Shown: piece by piece, positions 52,845 through 61,324 of the stretch
Layout of the letters: each line of letters opens with the position of its first letter
Numbering within the stretch: position 1 is the stretch's first letter
Source: Massilia eburnea
GTDB lineage: Bacteria > Pseudomonadota > Gammaproteobacteria > Burkholderiales > Burkholderiaceae_D
DNA: 64,000 bases
Reading direction: 5' to 3'
Assembly: GCF_009720745.1 (NCBI RefSeq)
Contig: NZ_WNKX01000009.1
Coordinates: forward strand, 62,001 to 126,000
Translations under genes and position numbers: made by a program
Notes under the pieces: generated by a model
What the model was told of the DNA's origin: nothing
The model's database searches: none
What the model saw: the letters and a program-made list of their open reading frames with translations, nothing else

Positions 52845-53918
52845 ATGGACGACAAAAAAGGCGTAGTACCTGCATCGGAAAAAGCCAAGGCCCTGGCGGC
52901 CGCACTGGCCCAGATTGAAAAGCAGTTTGGCAAAGGCTCCGTGATGCGCATGGACGCATCGGCCCCGATCGAGGAAGTGCAGACTGTCTCCACCGGCTCC
53001 CTGGGCCTGGACATCGCGCTGGGCGTAGGCGGCTTGCCACGCGGCCGTGTGGTGGAAATCTACGGTCCTGAATCCTCCGGTAAAACCACCCTGACCCTGC
53101 AAGCCATCGCTGAAATGCAGAAAATGGGCGGCACCTGCGCCTTCATCGACGCGGAACACGCGCTGGACGTGGTCTATGCCCAAAAACTGGGCGTCAACCT
53201 GCACGAACTGCTGATCTCCCAGCCGGACACCGGCGAACAGGCCCTGGAAATCTGCGATGCGCTGGTGCGCTCGGGTTCCGTGGACCTGATCGTGGTCGAC
53301 TCGGTTGCCGCGCTGACCCCGAAAGCTGAAATTGAAGGCGATATGGGCGATTCCCTGCCAGGCCTGCAAGCCCGCCTGATGTCCCAGGCGCTGCGCAAGC
53401 TGACCGGCACCATCAACCGCACCAATACCCTGGTCATCTTCATTAACCAGATCCGTATGAAGATCGGCGTGATGTTCGGCTCGCCGGAAACCACCACCGG
53501 CGGTAACGCGCTGAAGTTCTACGCCTCCGTGCGCCTGGACATCCGCCGTACCGGCTCGATCAAGTCGGGCGATGAGGTGATTGGTAACGAGACCAAGGTG
53601 AAAGTGGTCAAGAACAAGATTGCGCCGCCGTTCAAGGAAGCCCACTTCGACATCCTGTATGGCGAAGGCACTTCGCGCGAAGGCGAGATCATCGACCTCG
53701 GCGTGGAAGCCAAGATCGTTGAGAAGTCGGGTTCCTGGTACAGCTACGGCGGCGACCGTATCGGCCAGGGCAAGGACAACGCCCGCCAGTTCCTGAAAGA
53801 GCGCCCGGCACTGGCGCGCGAAATCGAGAACAAGGTGCGTGCAGCGCTGGGCGTGCGTGAGCTGCCTGCGGTCACTGATGATGGCGATGAGGCGCCGAAG
53901 CTGCGCGCGGTTGACTAA
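52845..53918 (+). CDS. recA: Recombinase RecA
   Basis: DNA strand exchange and co-protease for LexA. The 357-residue protein has Walker [10 protein letters not shown] (residues 74-82), [19 protein letters not shown] (Walker B region and loop L1), the loop L2 region [20 protein letters not shown] and the C-terminal acidic tail (DDGDEAPK). The start [31 protein letters not shown], read in blocks, is standard for betaproteobacteria. It is preceded by a LexA box and followed by two inverted palindromic repeats and recX. Confidence 0.99.
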   Translation: MDDKKGVVPASEKAKALAAALAQIEKQFGKGSVMRMDASAPIEEVQTVSTGSLGLDIALGVGGLPRGRVVEIYGPESSGKTTLTLQAIAEMQKMGGTCAFIDAEHALDVVYAQKLGVNLHELLISQPDTGEQALEICDALVRSGSVDLIVVDSVAALTPKAEIEGDMGDSLPGLQARLMSQALRKLTGTINRTNTLVIFINQIRMKIGVMFGSPETTTGGNALKFYASVRLDIRRTGSIKSGDEVIGNETKVKVVKNKIAPPFKEAHFDILYGEGTSREGEIIDLGVEAKIVEKSGSWYSYGGDRIGQGKDNARQFLKERPALAREIENKVRAALGVRELPAVTDDGDEAPKLRAVD

Positions 53919-53963
53919 ACCCGGTAATTCGGGGTCTGACCCAAGGGTCTGACCCTGTCAATT
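53919..53963. repeat. Dispersed palindromic repeat, copy 2
   Basis: CCCGGTAATTC followed by GTCTGACCCAAGGGTC-TGACCC, directly after the recA stop. Same orientation as copy 1 at 26,456. Confidence 0.65.
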
Positions 53964-53985
53964 CTACGGCCAGGGACTTCGGCAC

Positions 53986-54030
53986 ACTCGGGGTCTGACC
54001 CTTGGGTCAGACCCAGGTTTACCGGGTCTA
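53986..54030. repeat. Dispersed palindromic repeat, copy 3 (inverted)
   Basis: Contains GGGTCTGACCCTTGGGTC-AGACCC and ends with GGTTTACCGGGT, the reverse complement of the arrangement in copies 1 and 2. It lies 7 bases before the recX start. Confidence 0.65.
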
Positions 54031-54037
54031 GGAAAGC

Positions 54038-54496
54038 ATGCCCCTCCCCAAACCTACCCTCAAAGCCCGTGCATTGCGCCTGCTCAGCCAGCGCGAGCAC
54101 AGCCGCCTCGAACTCGCCCGCAAGCTGCAACGCCACGCGGAAGAGGGCGACGACGTCGAAGCCCTGCTCAACTTCCTCGAGCAAAACAAATGGCTCTCTG
54201 AAGAGCGCTTCTCCGAAAACCTGGTGCATCGCCGCGCCGCCCGTTACGGCAACAGCCGCATCGTGGCCGAACTGCAGCACCACGGCATCGGCGGCGAGAT
54301 GCTGGCCGAAGTCAAAGAATCGCTCAAGGAAGACGAGGTCGAACGCTGCTGCGAAGTCTGGCGCCGCAAATTCGGCGAAGTCGCCGCAGACCCCGAAGGC
54401 CGCCAGAAACAGCTGCGCTTCCTGATGGCGCGCGGCTTCTCGCAAAAAGCCATCCGCACCGCCATGAAGGGCACCATGCCCGACGAGGAATTCTGA
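54038..54496 (+). CDS. recX: RecA modulator RecX
   Basis: Regulates RecA filament activity. The 152-residue helical protein has the RecX repeats: [52 protein letters not shown] and [20 protein letters not shown] (each read in parts). It follows recA by 119 bases that hold two palindromic repeats, which could form a hairpin and lower recX expression relative to recA. The ATG at 54038 is close to GGAAAGC. Confidence 0.92.
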   Translation: MPLPKPTLKARALRLLSQREHSRLELARKLQRHAEEGDDVEALLNFLEQNKWLSEERFSENLVHRRAARYGNSRIVAELQHHGIGGEMLAEVKESLKEDEVERCCEVWRRKFGEVAADPEGRQKQLRFLMARGFSQKAIRTAMKGTMPDEEF

Positions 54497-54624
54497 AGCC
54501 CGGGCAGGTATGCTACACTTCGATAGTTTTATGCAGCACCGCGGGTGCGGTGGTTGTCCGTAGAAGCTGCGGCGTACTGATTAGCTGCTTATAATTTTGG
54601 CCACTTTTGAGTGGCATCGGTCTT

Positions 54625-55191
54625 ATGTCCCTGTCAAATCCTGTCTCCCGACGAGCGCTGCGGCACACGCGCGCCATAGACATCCATGCGTATTCACGCG
54701 AGGATGGCCTGTGGGATCTTGACGCCCATATCACGGACATCAAAACATTCGACACCATGCTGGCATCGGGCCCGCGCAAGGGCAATGAAGCCCTGCACGA
54801 CCTATGGCTGCGCGTGACCGTCGATAAGCAGCTGACCATCGTCGATGCCGAAGCAAGTTCGGACGCCGTTCCTTATCCTGGCCATTGCAACACGATTGGT
54901 CCAGCCTACAAAGCCTTGATCGGCCTGAACCTGATGAAGGGTTTTCGCCATGCGGTCAAGGAAAGGCTGGCTGGTGTACAAGGCTGTACCCACCTGACAG
55001 AATTGGCCCTGGTGCTGCCGACGGCAGCCGTGCAAGCCTTTGCCAACGATGTCTGGCCAGTGAACGAGCGCTCCAGCACCGCGACAGAAAAACCGTTCCA
55101 ACTTGACAAGTGCCACGCCCTCAGGACCGATGGCGGGGCAGTTGCCGAGTTCTACCCACGCTGGTACGTCAACAAGACGGACGCAGCCTAG
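54625..55191 (+). CDS. DUF2889 family protein
   Basis: A 188-residue cytoplasmic protein of the DUF2889 type: [20 protein letters not shown] at the N-terminus (conserved charged start), [45 protein letters not shown] and [19 protein letters not shown]. Cysteines and histidines in PYPGHC and GCTHL are conserved in the family and may bind metal, but function is unknown. TATAAT at 54590-54595 is a -10 candidate. The start at 54625 ([10 protein letters not shown]) is preferred to a GTG or ATG codon upstream without a binding site. The position upstream of sucC is recurrent in this bacterial group. Confidence 0.85.
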   Translation: MSLSNPVSRRALRHTRAIDIHAYSREDGLWDLDAHITDIKTFDTMLASGPRKGNEALHDLWLRVTVDKQLTIVDAEASSDAVPYPGHCNTIGPAYKALIGLNLMKGFRHAVKERLAGVQGCTHLTELALVLPTAAVQAFANDVWPVNERSSTATEKPFQLDKCHALRTDGGAVAEFYPRWYVNKTDAA

Positions 55192-55250
55192 GTGCTGTAC
55201 AAAATACATCTAACCAAACTTACAGGTATTCGAAAGAAGGGAAAGCCAGC

Positions 55251-56417
55251 ATGAAAATCCATGAGTATCAAGGCAAAGAAATCCTCCGGAAGTTCGGAGT
55301 GACCGTACCGCGCGGCATTCCGTGCATGACCGTGGAAGAAGCAGTGAAAGCTGCTGAAACCCTGGGCGGCCCAGTATGGGTCGTGAAGGCACAGATCCAT
55401 GCTGGTGGCCGTGGTAAAGGCGGCGGCGTGAAAGTGGCCAAGACCATGGAACAGGTCAAGGAATTCGCTGACCAGATCATGGGCATGCAGCTGGTGACCC
55501 ACCAGACCGGCCCTGAAGGCCAGAAAGTCCGCCGCCTGCTGATCGAAGAAGGCGCCGACATCAAGAAGGAACTGTACGTTTCCCTGGTGACCGACCGCGT
55601 GACCCAGCGCGTAGTCCTGATGGCTTCCTCCGAAGGCGGAATGGACATCGAAGAAGTCGCTGAATCGCACCCGGAAAAAATCCACTCGATCGCTATCGAT
55701 CCAGCCGTCGGCCTGACCGACGCGGAAGCCGCTGGCATCGCCGCCAAGATCGGCGTGCCGGAAGGTTCGATCGCCGACGCCGTCACCAACCTGAAGGGCC
55801 TGTACAAAGCCTACTGGGAAACCGATGCCTCGCTGGCCGAAATCAACCCGCTGATCCTGACCGGTTCCGGCAAGGTCATCGCACTGGACGCCAAGTTCAA
55901 CTTCGACGCCAACGCCCTGTTCCGTCACCCAGAGATCGTTGCTTACCGCGACCTGGACGAAGAAGATCCAGCTGAAGTCGAAGCATCGAAATTCGACCTG
56001 GCCTACATCTCCCTGGACGGCAACATCGGCTGCCTGGTGAACGGCGCCGGCCTGGCCATGGCCACCATGGACACCATCAAGCTGTTCGGCGGCGAGCCAG
56101 CCAACTTCCTGGACGTGGGCGGCGGCGCAACTGCCGAGAAAGTCACCGAAGCGTTCAAGATCATGCTGAAGAACCCAGGCCTGAAAGCCATCCTGGTCAA
56201 CATCTTCGGCGGCATCATGCGCTGCGACGTGATCGCCGAAGGCGTGATCACCGCCTCCAAGGCTGTGTCCCTGCAAGTACCGCTGGTCGTCCGCATGAAG
56301 GGCACCAACGAAGACCTGGGCAAGAAGATGCTGGCCGACTCCGGCCTGCCAATCATCTCCGCTGACACCATGGAAGATGCAGCCAAGAGCGTTGTCGCTG
56401 CCGCTGCCGGTAAATAA
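55251..56417 (+). CDS. sucC: Succinyl-CoA synthetase, beta subunit
   Basis: TCA-cycle enzyme converting succinyl-CoA to succinate with nucleotide phosphorylation. The 388-residue subunit begins [17 protein letters not shown], has the ATP-grasp fold with [33 protein letters not shown] and [15 protein letters not shown] near the C-terminus. AAGGGAAAG precedes the ATG at 55251, which excludes the extended frame that would overlap the DUF2889 gene. sucD follows 13 bases downstream. Confidence 0.98.
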   Translation: MKIHEYQGKEILRKFGVTVPRGIPCMTVEEAVKAAETLGGPVWVVKAQIHAGGRGKGGGVKVAKTMEQVKEFADQIMGMQLVTHQTGPEGQKVRRLLIEEGADIKKELYVSLVTDRVTQRVVLMASSEGGMDIEEVAESHPEKIHSIAIDPAVGLTDAEAAGIAAKIGVPEGSIADAVTNLKGLYKAYWETDASLAEINPLILTGSGKVIALDAKFNFDANALFRHPEIVAYRDLDEEDPAEVEASKFDLAYISLDGNIGCLVNGAGLAMATMDTIKLFGGEPANFLDVGGGATAEKVTEAFKIMLKNPGLKAILVNIFGGIMRCDVIAEGVITASKAVSLQVPLVVRMKGTNEDLGKKMLADSGLPIISADTMEDAAKSVVAAAAGK

Positions 56418-56430
56418 TTAAGGAATCACT

Positions 56431-57312
56431 ATGTCTATCCTGATCAATAAAGACACCAAAGTCATCACCCAGGGCATCACCGGCAAGACCGGCCAGTTCC
56501 ACACCCGCATGTGCCGCGACTACGCGAACGGCCGTGAAGCTTTCGTTGCTGGCGTGAACCCGAAGAAAGCCGGCGAAGATTTCGAAGGCATCCCAATCTA
56601 CGCATCCGTCAAGGAAGCAGCTTCGGAAACCGGCGCGACCGTTTCCGTGATCTACGTTCCACCAGCAGGCGCAGCCGCTGCGATCTGGGAAGCCGTGGAA
56701 GCTGAACTGGACCTGGCCATCTGCATTACCGAAGGCATCCCAGTCCGCGACATGATGGAAGTGAAAGACCGCATGGCTAAAGCAGGTTCCAAGACCCTGC
56801 TGCTGGGCCCTAACTGCCCAGGCCTGATCACTCCAGACGAAATCAAGATCGGCATCATGCCTGGCCACATCCACAAGAAGGGCCGTATCGGCGTGGTTTC
56901 CCGCTCCGGCACCCTGACCTATGAAGCAGTCGGCCAGCTGACCGCTCTGGGCCTGGGCCAGTCTTCCGCAGTTGGTATCGGCGGCGACCCGATCAACGGC
57001 CTGAAGCACATCGACGTGATGCGCATGTTCAACGACGATCCTGACACCGACGCTGTGATCATGATCGGCGAAATCGGCGGTCCTGACGAAGCCAACGCAG
57101 CCCGTTGGATCAAGGACAACATGAAGAAGCCAGTGGTTGGCTTCATCGCCGGTGTGACCGCTCCTCCAGGCAAGCGCATGGGCCACGCCGGCGCGCTGAT
57201 CTCTGGCGGCGCTGACACTGCACAAGCCAAGCTGGAAATCATGGAAGCCTGCGGTATCAAGGTTACCAAGAACCCATCCGAAATGGCCCGCCTGCTGAAG
57301 GCAATGCTGTAA
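56431..57312 (+). CDS. sucD: Succinyl-CoA synthetase, alpha subunit
   Basis: CoA-binding and phosphohistidine subunit, 293 residues. It has QGITGKTGQFHTRMCRDY, YVPPAGAAAAIWEAVEAE, GPNCPGLITPDEIKIGIMPG, and the active-site histidine in GHAGALISGGADTAQAK. It forms a tight operon with sucC (AAGGAATCACT before the ATG) and ends at a strong terminator. Confidence 0.98.
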   Translation: MSILINKDTKVITQGITGKTGQFHTRMCRDYANGREAFVAGVNPKKAGEDFEGIPIYASVKEAASETGATVSVIYVPPAGAAAAIWEAVEAELDLAICITEGIPVRDMMEVKDRMAKAGSKTLLLGPNCPGLITPDEIKIGIMPGHIHKKGRIGVVSRSGTLTYEAVGQLTALGLGQSSAVGIGGDPINGLKHIDVMRMFNDDPDTDAVIMIGEIGGPDEANAARWIKDNMKKPVVGFIAGVTAPPGKRMGHAGALISGGADTAQAKLEIMEACGIKVTKNPSEMARLLKAML

Positions 57313-57328
57313 TATTAGCGGTAAGATA

Positions 57329-57355
57329 ACGGGGAGCCTCGGCTCCCCGTTTTTG
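57329..57355 (+). terminator. Intrinsic terminator after sucD
   Basis: ACGGGGAGCC / GGCTCCCCGT inverted repeat (57329-57350) followed by TTTTTG. Confidence 0.9.
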
Positions 57356-57375
57356 TTTAAACCGGAGATATCGAT

Positions 57376-58068
57376 TTGGCAAAACTACTCGTCATGCGGG
57401 AAGGCATCATTGAACAGACGGTGCAGCTCACCAAGGAGCGCATGACCGTCGGCCGCCACAAGCATAACGATATTGTCCTGAATCACCCGGCAGTGAGCGG
57501 CGAGCACGCCGTCGTCACTACCATCCTGGACGACTCCTTCCTGGAAGATCTGCAAAGCACCAACGGTACATTTGTGAACGGCCACCGCATCGGCAAACAC
57601 TTCCTGCAAAACAAGGACGTGATCAAGATGGCCAAGTACCACCTCGAATTCGTCACCGACGGCATCCGTCCCCTGGCCGCTGCCGCCGCCACCGTTCCGG
57701 CCATGCCGGTACCGCCGCAACGGCCCCGCGCTCCGCAGCCGGCCCAGCCTGTCCAGGCCGCCCCGGCCACTCAGTTCGCCGAAGTCGCGCCGCCAGCGGA
57801 CCTGCCGCTCGGCCATATCGAAGTACTCAACGGCACCAACGCCGGAAAAACGCTTACCCTGACCAAGCCGGTTACCAGCCTTGGCCGACCAGGCGTACAG
57901 GTCGTTGTGATTGCCCGCGCCGTCGAAGGCTATTCCGCCGCCCACGTCGAAGGCGACAAATCCCCTCTGCTGAACGGCGATCCGATGCCGCGCCAGCCCC
58001 AGCGCCTGAAGGCTGGCGACATCCTCGATCTCAGCGGTATTTTGATGGCATTCCGCCTGCCGGCCTGA
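57376..58068 (+). CDS. FHA-domain protein with a second degenerate FHA-like domain (TTG start)
   Basis: A 230-residue cytoplasmic protein. The N-terminal forkhead-associated domain (about 1-95) has the phosphothreonine-binding residues G26-R27 (VGRHKHNDIVL), S41 and H44 (VSGEHA) and the NG of STNGTFVNGHRI. A linker rich in Pro and Ala (residues ~105-135) joins a second domain (LGHIEVLNGTNAGKTLTL ... LNGDPMPRQPQRLKAGDIL) that looks like FHA without the binding arginine/serine pattern. TTG at 57376 with GGAGA upstream is chosen because the next ATG (57394) would cut the first beta strand. A kinase partner is not encoded nearby. Confidence 0.82.
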   Translation: MAKLLVMREGIIEQTVQLTKERMTVGRHKHNDIVLNHPAVSGEHAVVTTILDDSFLEDLQSTNGTFVNGHRIGKHFLQNKDVIKMAKYHLEFVTDGIRPLAAAAATVPAMPVPPQRPRAPQPAQPVQAAPATQFAEVAPPADLPLGHIEVLNGTNAGKTLTLTKPVTSLGRPGVQVVVIARAVEGYSAAHVEGDKSPLLNGDPMPRQPQRLKAGDILDLSGILMAFRLPA

Positions 58069-58126
58069 CGCTTTTTGGTTTCTTGGCTGCTGCTGACGAA
58101 AAAAGTCAGATGCGATTTTCGGCACT

Positions 58127-58193
58127 GACAAAAAATTCCCGGCCGACTGACCAAAAACGTCAACTCAGCCGCGGAAAGTGACAATTAATGACA
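58127..58193. promoter_or_regulatory. GACA repeats upstream of the pilin promoter
   Basis: GACA occurs at 58127-58130, 58180-58183 and 58190-58193 (TGTC on the other strand). Repeated TGTC is part of the described Pseudomonas PilR site. They lie about 60-125 bases before the predicted start site. Confidence 0.35.
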
Positions 58194-58224
58194 ATTTCCA
58201 AGGGTTTTTGTTGCCAAGTTGATA

Positions 58225-58240
58225 TGGCACGGCGGTTGCT
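58225..58240 (+). promoter_or_regulatory. Sigma54 promoter of the pilin gene
   Basis: TGGCACGGCGGTTGCT is a full match to TGGCACG-N4-TTGCT. It lies 54 bases before the pilin start and predicts control by RpoN with PilR. Confidence 0.9.
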
Positions 58241-58293
58241 AATATCCTGGTGTGGCACTTAATTCTTAGTCTCTCACCAGGAGGAGTATCAAA

Positions 58294-58770
58294 ATGAAAT
58301 CGATGAAACAAATCAAGCAACAAGCACAAGCCGGCTTCACCCTGATCGAACTGATGATCGTCGTGGCAATTATCGGTATCCTGGCTGCAGTCGCAATCCC
58401 AGCTTACTCGGACTACACCGCCAAAGCCAAGATTGCCAACGCAATTTCCGCCGCTGACGCGCTGAAGACCGCAGTTGCACTGTGCGCCCAGGAAGCAGGC
58501 GGTTCGACTACCGATTGCACCAGCGATACCAACGGCATTCCAAAAGACGCCGACTTCAAGCCAACCAAGGAAGTTGCTTCGGTTGCCGTCTCTGGTGGCG
58601 ATATCACCCTGACCCTTGGCACTGGCATTGCGACCACCGCTGACGGTAAGACCATCAAATTCCATCCTTCCCTGACCGCCGGTGACAGCACCATGAAATG
58701 GACTGCTACCACCACTATCACTTCGGCTACGCTGGCAGCAGCAGTCACCAAAAACAACCCAGCCTCCTAA
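58294..58770 (+). CDS. pilA: Type IV pilin major subunit (PilA-like)
   Basis: Structural pilin, 158 residues. Leader peptide of 14 residues ends at G14; the mature protein starts [20 protein letters not shown] with the conserved E5 and is cut by prepilin peptidase. The globular part (~residues 50-158) is rich in Thr, Ala and Gly. It has one cysteine pair, C64 and C75, close to the helix end, and no pair near the C-terminus. This differs from pilins whose D-region is closed by C-terminal cysteines. AGGAGGAG precedes the ATG. It is a single gene with its own sigma54 promoter and terminator. Confidence 0.93.
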   Translation: MKSMKQIKQQAQAGFTLIELMIVVAIIGILAAVAIPAYSDYTAKAKIANAISAADALKTAVALCAQEAGGSTTDCTSDTNGIPKDADFKPTKEVASVAVSGGDITLTLGTGIATTADGKTIKFHPSLTAGDSTMKWTATTTITSATLAAAVTKNNPAS

Positions 58771-58787
58771 TAGGAATTGGGCATGAT

Positions 58788-58815
58788 AAAAACCGGGCTG
58801 CGGCCCGGTTTTTTT
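58788..58815 (+). terminator. Intrinsic terminator after pilA
   Basis: AAAACCGGGC / GCCCGGTTTT stem with a four-base loop and a T run. Its A- and T-flanks make it potentially active on both strands. Confidence 0.9.
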
Positions 58816-58833
58816 ATTTTGGCCGGTTGGCCT

Positions 58834-59529
58834 TTAAACGATTTTCTGGCGGTCGGCCAGCATGGCCTCGTAAGTCAGGTTCTGCAGCAAGGTGAAGTGG
58901 GCCGGGTCAAGGCCTGTGAACTGTACGCCGTAGCTGAACACATCTTTCCCTTCCTTCTGTGACTGCGCCATGCTGGCATTACGCACCAGCGCCGGCGTAT
59001 GGATGCGCACTTGCCGGTCGTCCGGCGGCGCCAGCAGCGTGAAGTCCAGCTGCACCGTTTCGCCTTCACGGCTCAGGGGCTGGGCCGATTCGATCAGCGC
59101 GCCGGACACGCTCAGGTTCACGATGAAGACCGAGGCGTGGTTGCCATCGTCACGTATCATCTTGGCCGGGATCTCGACCTTCACCCGCATTGCCGCGCGC
59201 AGGCTGGTGCCCTGGATCTCGGTGGGGAAGCTCACATGGGCATACATCAGCGGCCGCAGGAAGACACGCTGCACGACGGTCGAGAACGAACACACGTTTA
59301 CGCCGGAGAACACGCGCACCGTCAGCTTGTCGCCTTCGGTGATGGCGATCGGGCCGTTGTTCTCCATGGGGATTCTGACGATCATGTACTCATCGCGCAC
59401 CCAGCCAATCACGGTGGAAAAGTGCTGCATGGGGCGCAAGGTACGATGGGTGATCAGCTGGATGCGGCCGCCCACCTGCAGGTTCATCTGTTCAAACGCA
59501 TATTCCTGCAATTTGCTTTCGCCCGCCAT
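58834..59529 (-). CDS. PilZ/YcgR-type c-di-GMP effector
   Basis: A 231-residue protein with an N-terminal YcgR-like beta domain (about 1-110: LQVGGRIQLITHRTLRPMQ, STVIGWVRDEYMIVRIP) and a C-terminal PilZ domain. The c-di-GMP motif is present as RAAMR (RxxxR, about residue 112) and NLSVSGALI (N-x-S-x-x-G). It may act as a flagellar brake or in pilus/motility control in response to c-di-GMP. It is convergent with the pilin gene, and a 16-base palindrome lies 19 bases upstream of its start. Confidence 0.87.
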   Translation of the reverse strand: MAGESKLQEYAFEQMNLQVGGRIQLITHRTLRPMQHFSTVIGWVRDEYMIVRIPMENNGPIAITEGDKLTVRVFSGVNVCSFSTVVQRVFLRPLMYAHVSFPTEIQGTSLRAAMRVKVEIPAKMIRDDGNHASVFIVNLSVSGALIESAQPLSREGETVQLDFTLLAPPDDRQVRIHTPALVRNASMAQSQKEGKDVFSYGVQFTGLDPAHFTLLQNLTYEAMLADRQKIV

Positions 59530-59547
59530 CGTCGTTATTGTCTAGTT

Positions 59548-59563
59548 ATGAGCAATTGCTCAT
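59548..59563. promoter_or_regulatory. Palindrome upstream of the PilZ gene
   Basis: ATGAGCAATTGCTCAT, a perfect 16-base palindrome beside a possible minus-strand -10 (TACAAT). Probable operator; regulator unknown. Confidence 0.4.
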
Positions 59564-59589
59564 TGTACATAAATGTCAGGTGCCAACAC

Positions 59590-60816
59590 TTATTTTGATG
59601 ACAGGACCAGCCAGTCCAGGCTGACCAGGTGATAGGGATCCGGCTGCTGGGCGCTGCAGCTGCCGTGGGCGCAGGTTTCTTTGGAGCCGAATAACCAGCC
59701 GCCGTTTTCGCGGTCCAGGAATTCCTTGTCCACCAGGTCCAGCGTATCGCGGTAGCGGCGCGCCATCTCCGGCCGCTCCGCCGCAGCAAGGAAAGCCTTC
59801 ATGCCTTCCGCTTGCTGCCACCAGAATTTGTTGCGGTCCACATCGCCCATTGGCGACATGCGGTTGAAGATGCCGCCTTCCTGTTCGTCATAGCCGTTCG
59901 CCACGGCAAACTTCAGCAAGCGGTCCGCCACGCCGGAATACACTGCAGGCAGGCCACGCTTTTCCGCACTGCGCAGCAGGTGGCTCCATTCGAACTGGTG
60001 ACCCAGGTCGGTAAAGCCATCGCCATTCTGCAGCGGCTTCCACTGCGCGTCGAACCATTCTGGAATATAGGCGCCCCCGTCGGGCAGGCCGACCATCAGC
60101 TGGTTCACCACAAAGTCGCCCATTTCGCGCGCGTCGGCCAGCACTTGCGGGTCGCCGGTGGCATCGATCAATGCCAGCAGGGCTTCAAACATATGCATGA
60201 CCGGATTTTGCGAATGCGTGCCGAGCGGCGTCGGGGCAAAGTCGCGCGGCGCCGAGCCGCGCAAGCCGCCGCCCGGTTCGCGCAGTCCGCGCCGGATATC
60301 CTGCCAGGCCTGCAGTGCGGCCGCCTTGTATTTCGGTTCGCCCGTCACGCGCGCAGCGTGCGCCAGTGCGAGCAGGGCGAACGCGTGTCCGTAGGCGTTC
60401 TTGCCCATGCTGCGCGGCGTGCCTTGTGCATCGACGATCTCGTAAAAACCGCCGTTCACCGGGTCCTGGAAAGACGCGAGGAGGAAATCCGTGCCGCGCT
60501 TTGCCGCATCCAGGTAGCGTGCGTCGCCTGTCGCCTCATAGCCGACCAGCATGGTGTACACCACGCGGCTGTGCAGGGTAAGGTCGCCCACGCCCTGTTT
60601 CAGCGGATGCCATGTGCGGTCAAACCCCGCCTCCATCATGCCGGAAGGCAGGGGCGAGACCGCCAGCCAGCGCGCTATGTGCGCATTGAGGTCCTTGCGG
60701 TGCCATTCAGTATTTGCCACGGCGGCCACTGGGTTGGCCGGGCTGCCGCCGTGGCGGTCGCAGGCCGCGAGCAGCAAGACAAGACACAAGCCTGCAGCCG
60801 CGCGGCGGCGCTTCAT
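59590..60816 (-). CDS. AGE-family (acylglucosamine 2-epimerase-like) lipoprotein
   Basis: A 408-residue protein with a lipoprotein signal peptide (LVLLLAAC, cysteine at about residue 19). The rest is an (alpha/alpha)6-barrel of the AGE/cellobiose-epimerase superfamily: [63 protein letters not shown] and [15 protein letters not shown], with the conserved histidines expected for proton transfer. Family enzymes isomerise sugars; export to the cell envelope as a lipoprotein is unusual because most AGE enzymes are cytoplasmic. It overlaps the moaC stop by 4 bases. Confidence 0.8.
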   Translation of the reverse strand: MKRRRAAAGLCLVLLLAACDRHGGSPANPVAAVANTEWHRKDLNAHIARWLAVSPLPSGMMEAGFDRTWHPLKQGVGDLTLHSRVVYTMLVGYEATGDARYLDAAKRGTDFLLASFQDPVNGGFYEIVDAQGTPRSMGKNAYGHAFALLALAHAARVTGEPKYKAAALQAWQDIRRGLREPGGGLRGSAPRDFAPTPLGTHSQNPVMHMFEALLALIDATGDPQVLADAREMGDFVVNQLMVGLPDGGAYIPEWFDAQWKPLQNGDGFTDLGHQFEWSHLLRSAEKRGLPAVYSGVADRLLKFAVANGYDEQEGGIFNRMSPMGDVDRNKFWWQQAEGMKAFLAAAERPEMARRYRDTLDLVDKEFLDRENGGWLFGSKETCAHGSCSAQQPDPYHLVSLDWLVLSSK

Positions 60817-61289
60817 GCTTTCCAGTCGCCGGACTTGCCGCCCGCTTTCTCCGTCACGCGGATATCGGTCATCACCATGCCGCGATCAACCGCCTTGCAC
60901 ATATCGTACACGGTGAGCAGGCCGACCTGTACCGCGGTCAGCGCTTCCATTTCCACGCCGGTTTTACCGTAAGTTTCCACCTGGGCACGGCAATGAACGG
61001 CGCTGCTGGCTTCATCGGTGGTAAAGTCCACGGCGACGCGGGTCAGGGCCAGGGGATGGCACAGGGGGACCAGGTCGGCGGTGCGCTTGGAAGCCATGAT
61101 GGCGGCAATACGGGCGATGCCGAGAACGTCCCCTTTCTTGGCGGTTCCCGATAGAATGAGCGCCAGCGTTTCCGGCTTCATGCGGATACTGCCGTTGGCG
61201 ACGGCAATACGGTGGGTTTCGGCCTTGGCGCCGACATCGACCATATGTGCCTGTCCGGCAGCGTCGAAATGTGTGAGGTGATCGGTCAT
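60813..61289 (-). CDS. moaC: Cyclic pyranopterin monophosphate synthase
   Basis: Molybdenum cofactor synthesis, second step, needed by the nitrate reductase in this window among other enzymes. The 158-residue protein has [13 protein letters not shown] at the N-terminus, [43 protein letters not shown] and [10 protein letters not shown] with the catalytic Asp and Lys. The ATG at 61289 gives the normal MTDHLTHFD start; a longer frame runs into the promoter region of the divergent protease gene. Confidence 0.95.
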   Translation of the reverse strand: MTDHLTHFDAAGQAHMVDVGAKAETHRIAVANGSIRMKPETLALILSGTAKKGDVLGIARIAAIMASKRTADLVPLCHPLALTRVAVDFTTDEASSAVHCRAQVETYGKTGVEMEALTAVQVGLLTVYDMCKAVDRGMVMTDIRVTEKAGGKSGDWKA

Positions 61290-61324
61290 CGCGTAGTCTC
61301 TTGTTGAACGGGTATGATAGCACT

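Noticed and set aside
53919..54030. CRISPR or phage attachment site at the recA-recX repeats.
   Set aside because: Only two copies here, in inverted orientation, with a third far away. No regular spacers, cas genes or integrase are present.
61301..61324. TTG at 61301 as the M48 protease start.
   Set aside because: It places eight polar residues before the signal peptide and overlaps a probable -10 (TATGAT). The GTG at 61325 gives a regular signal peptide.
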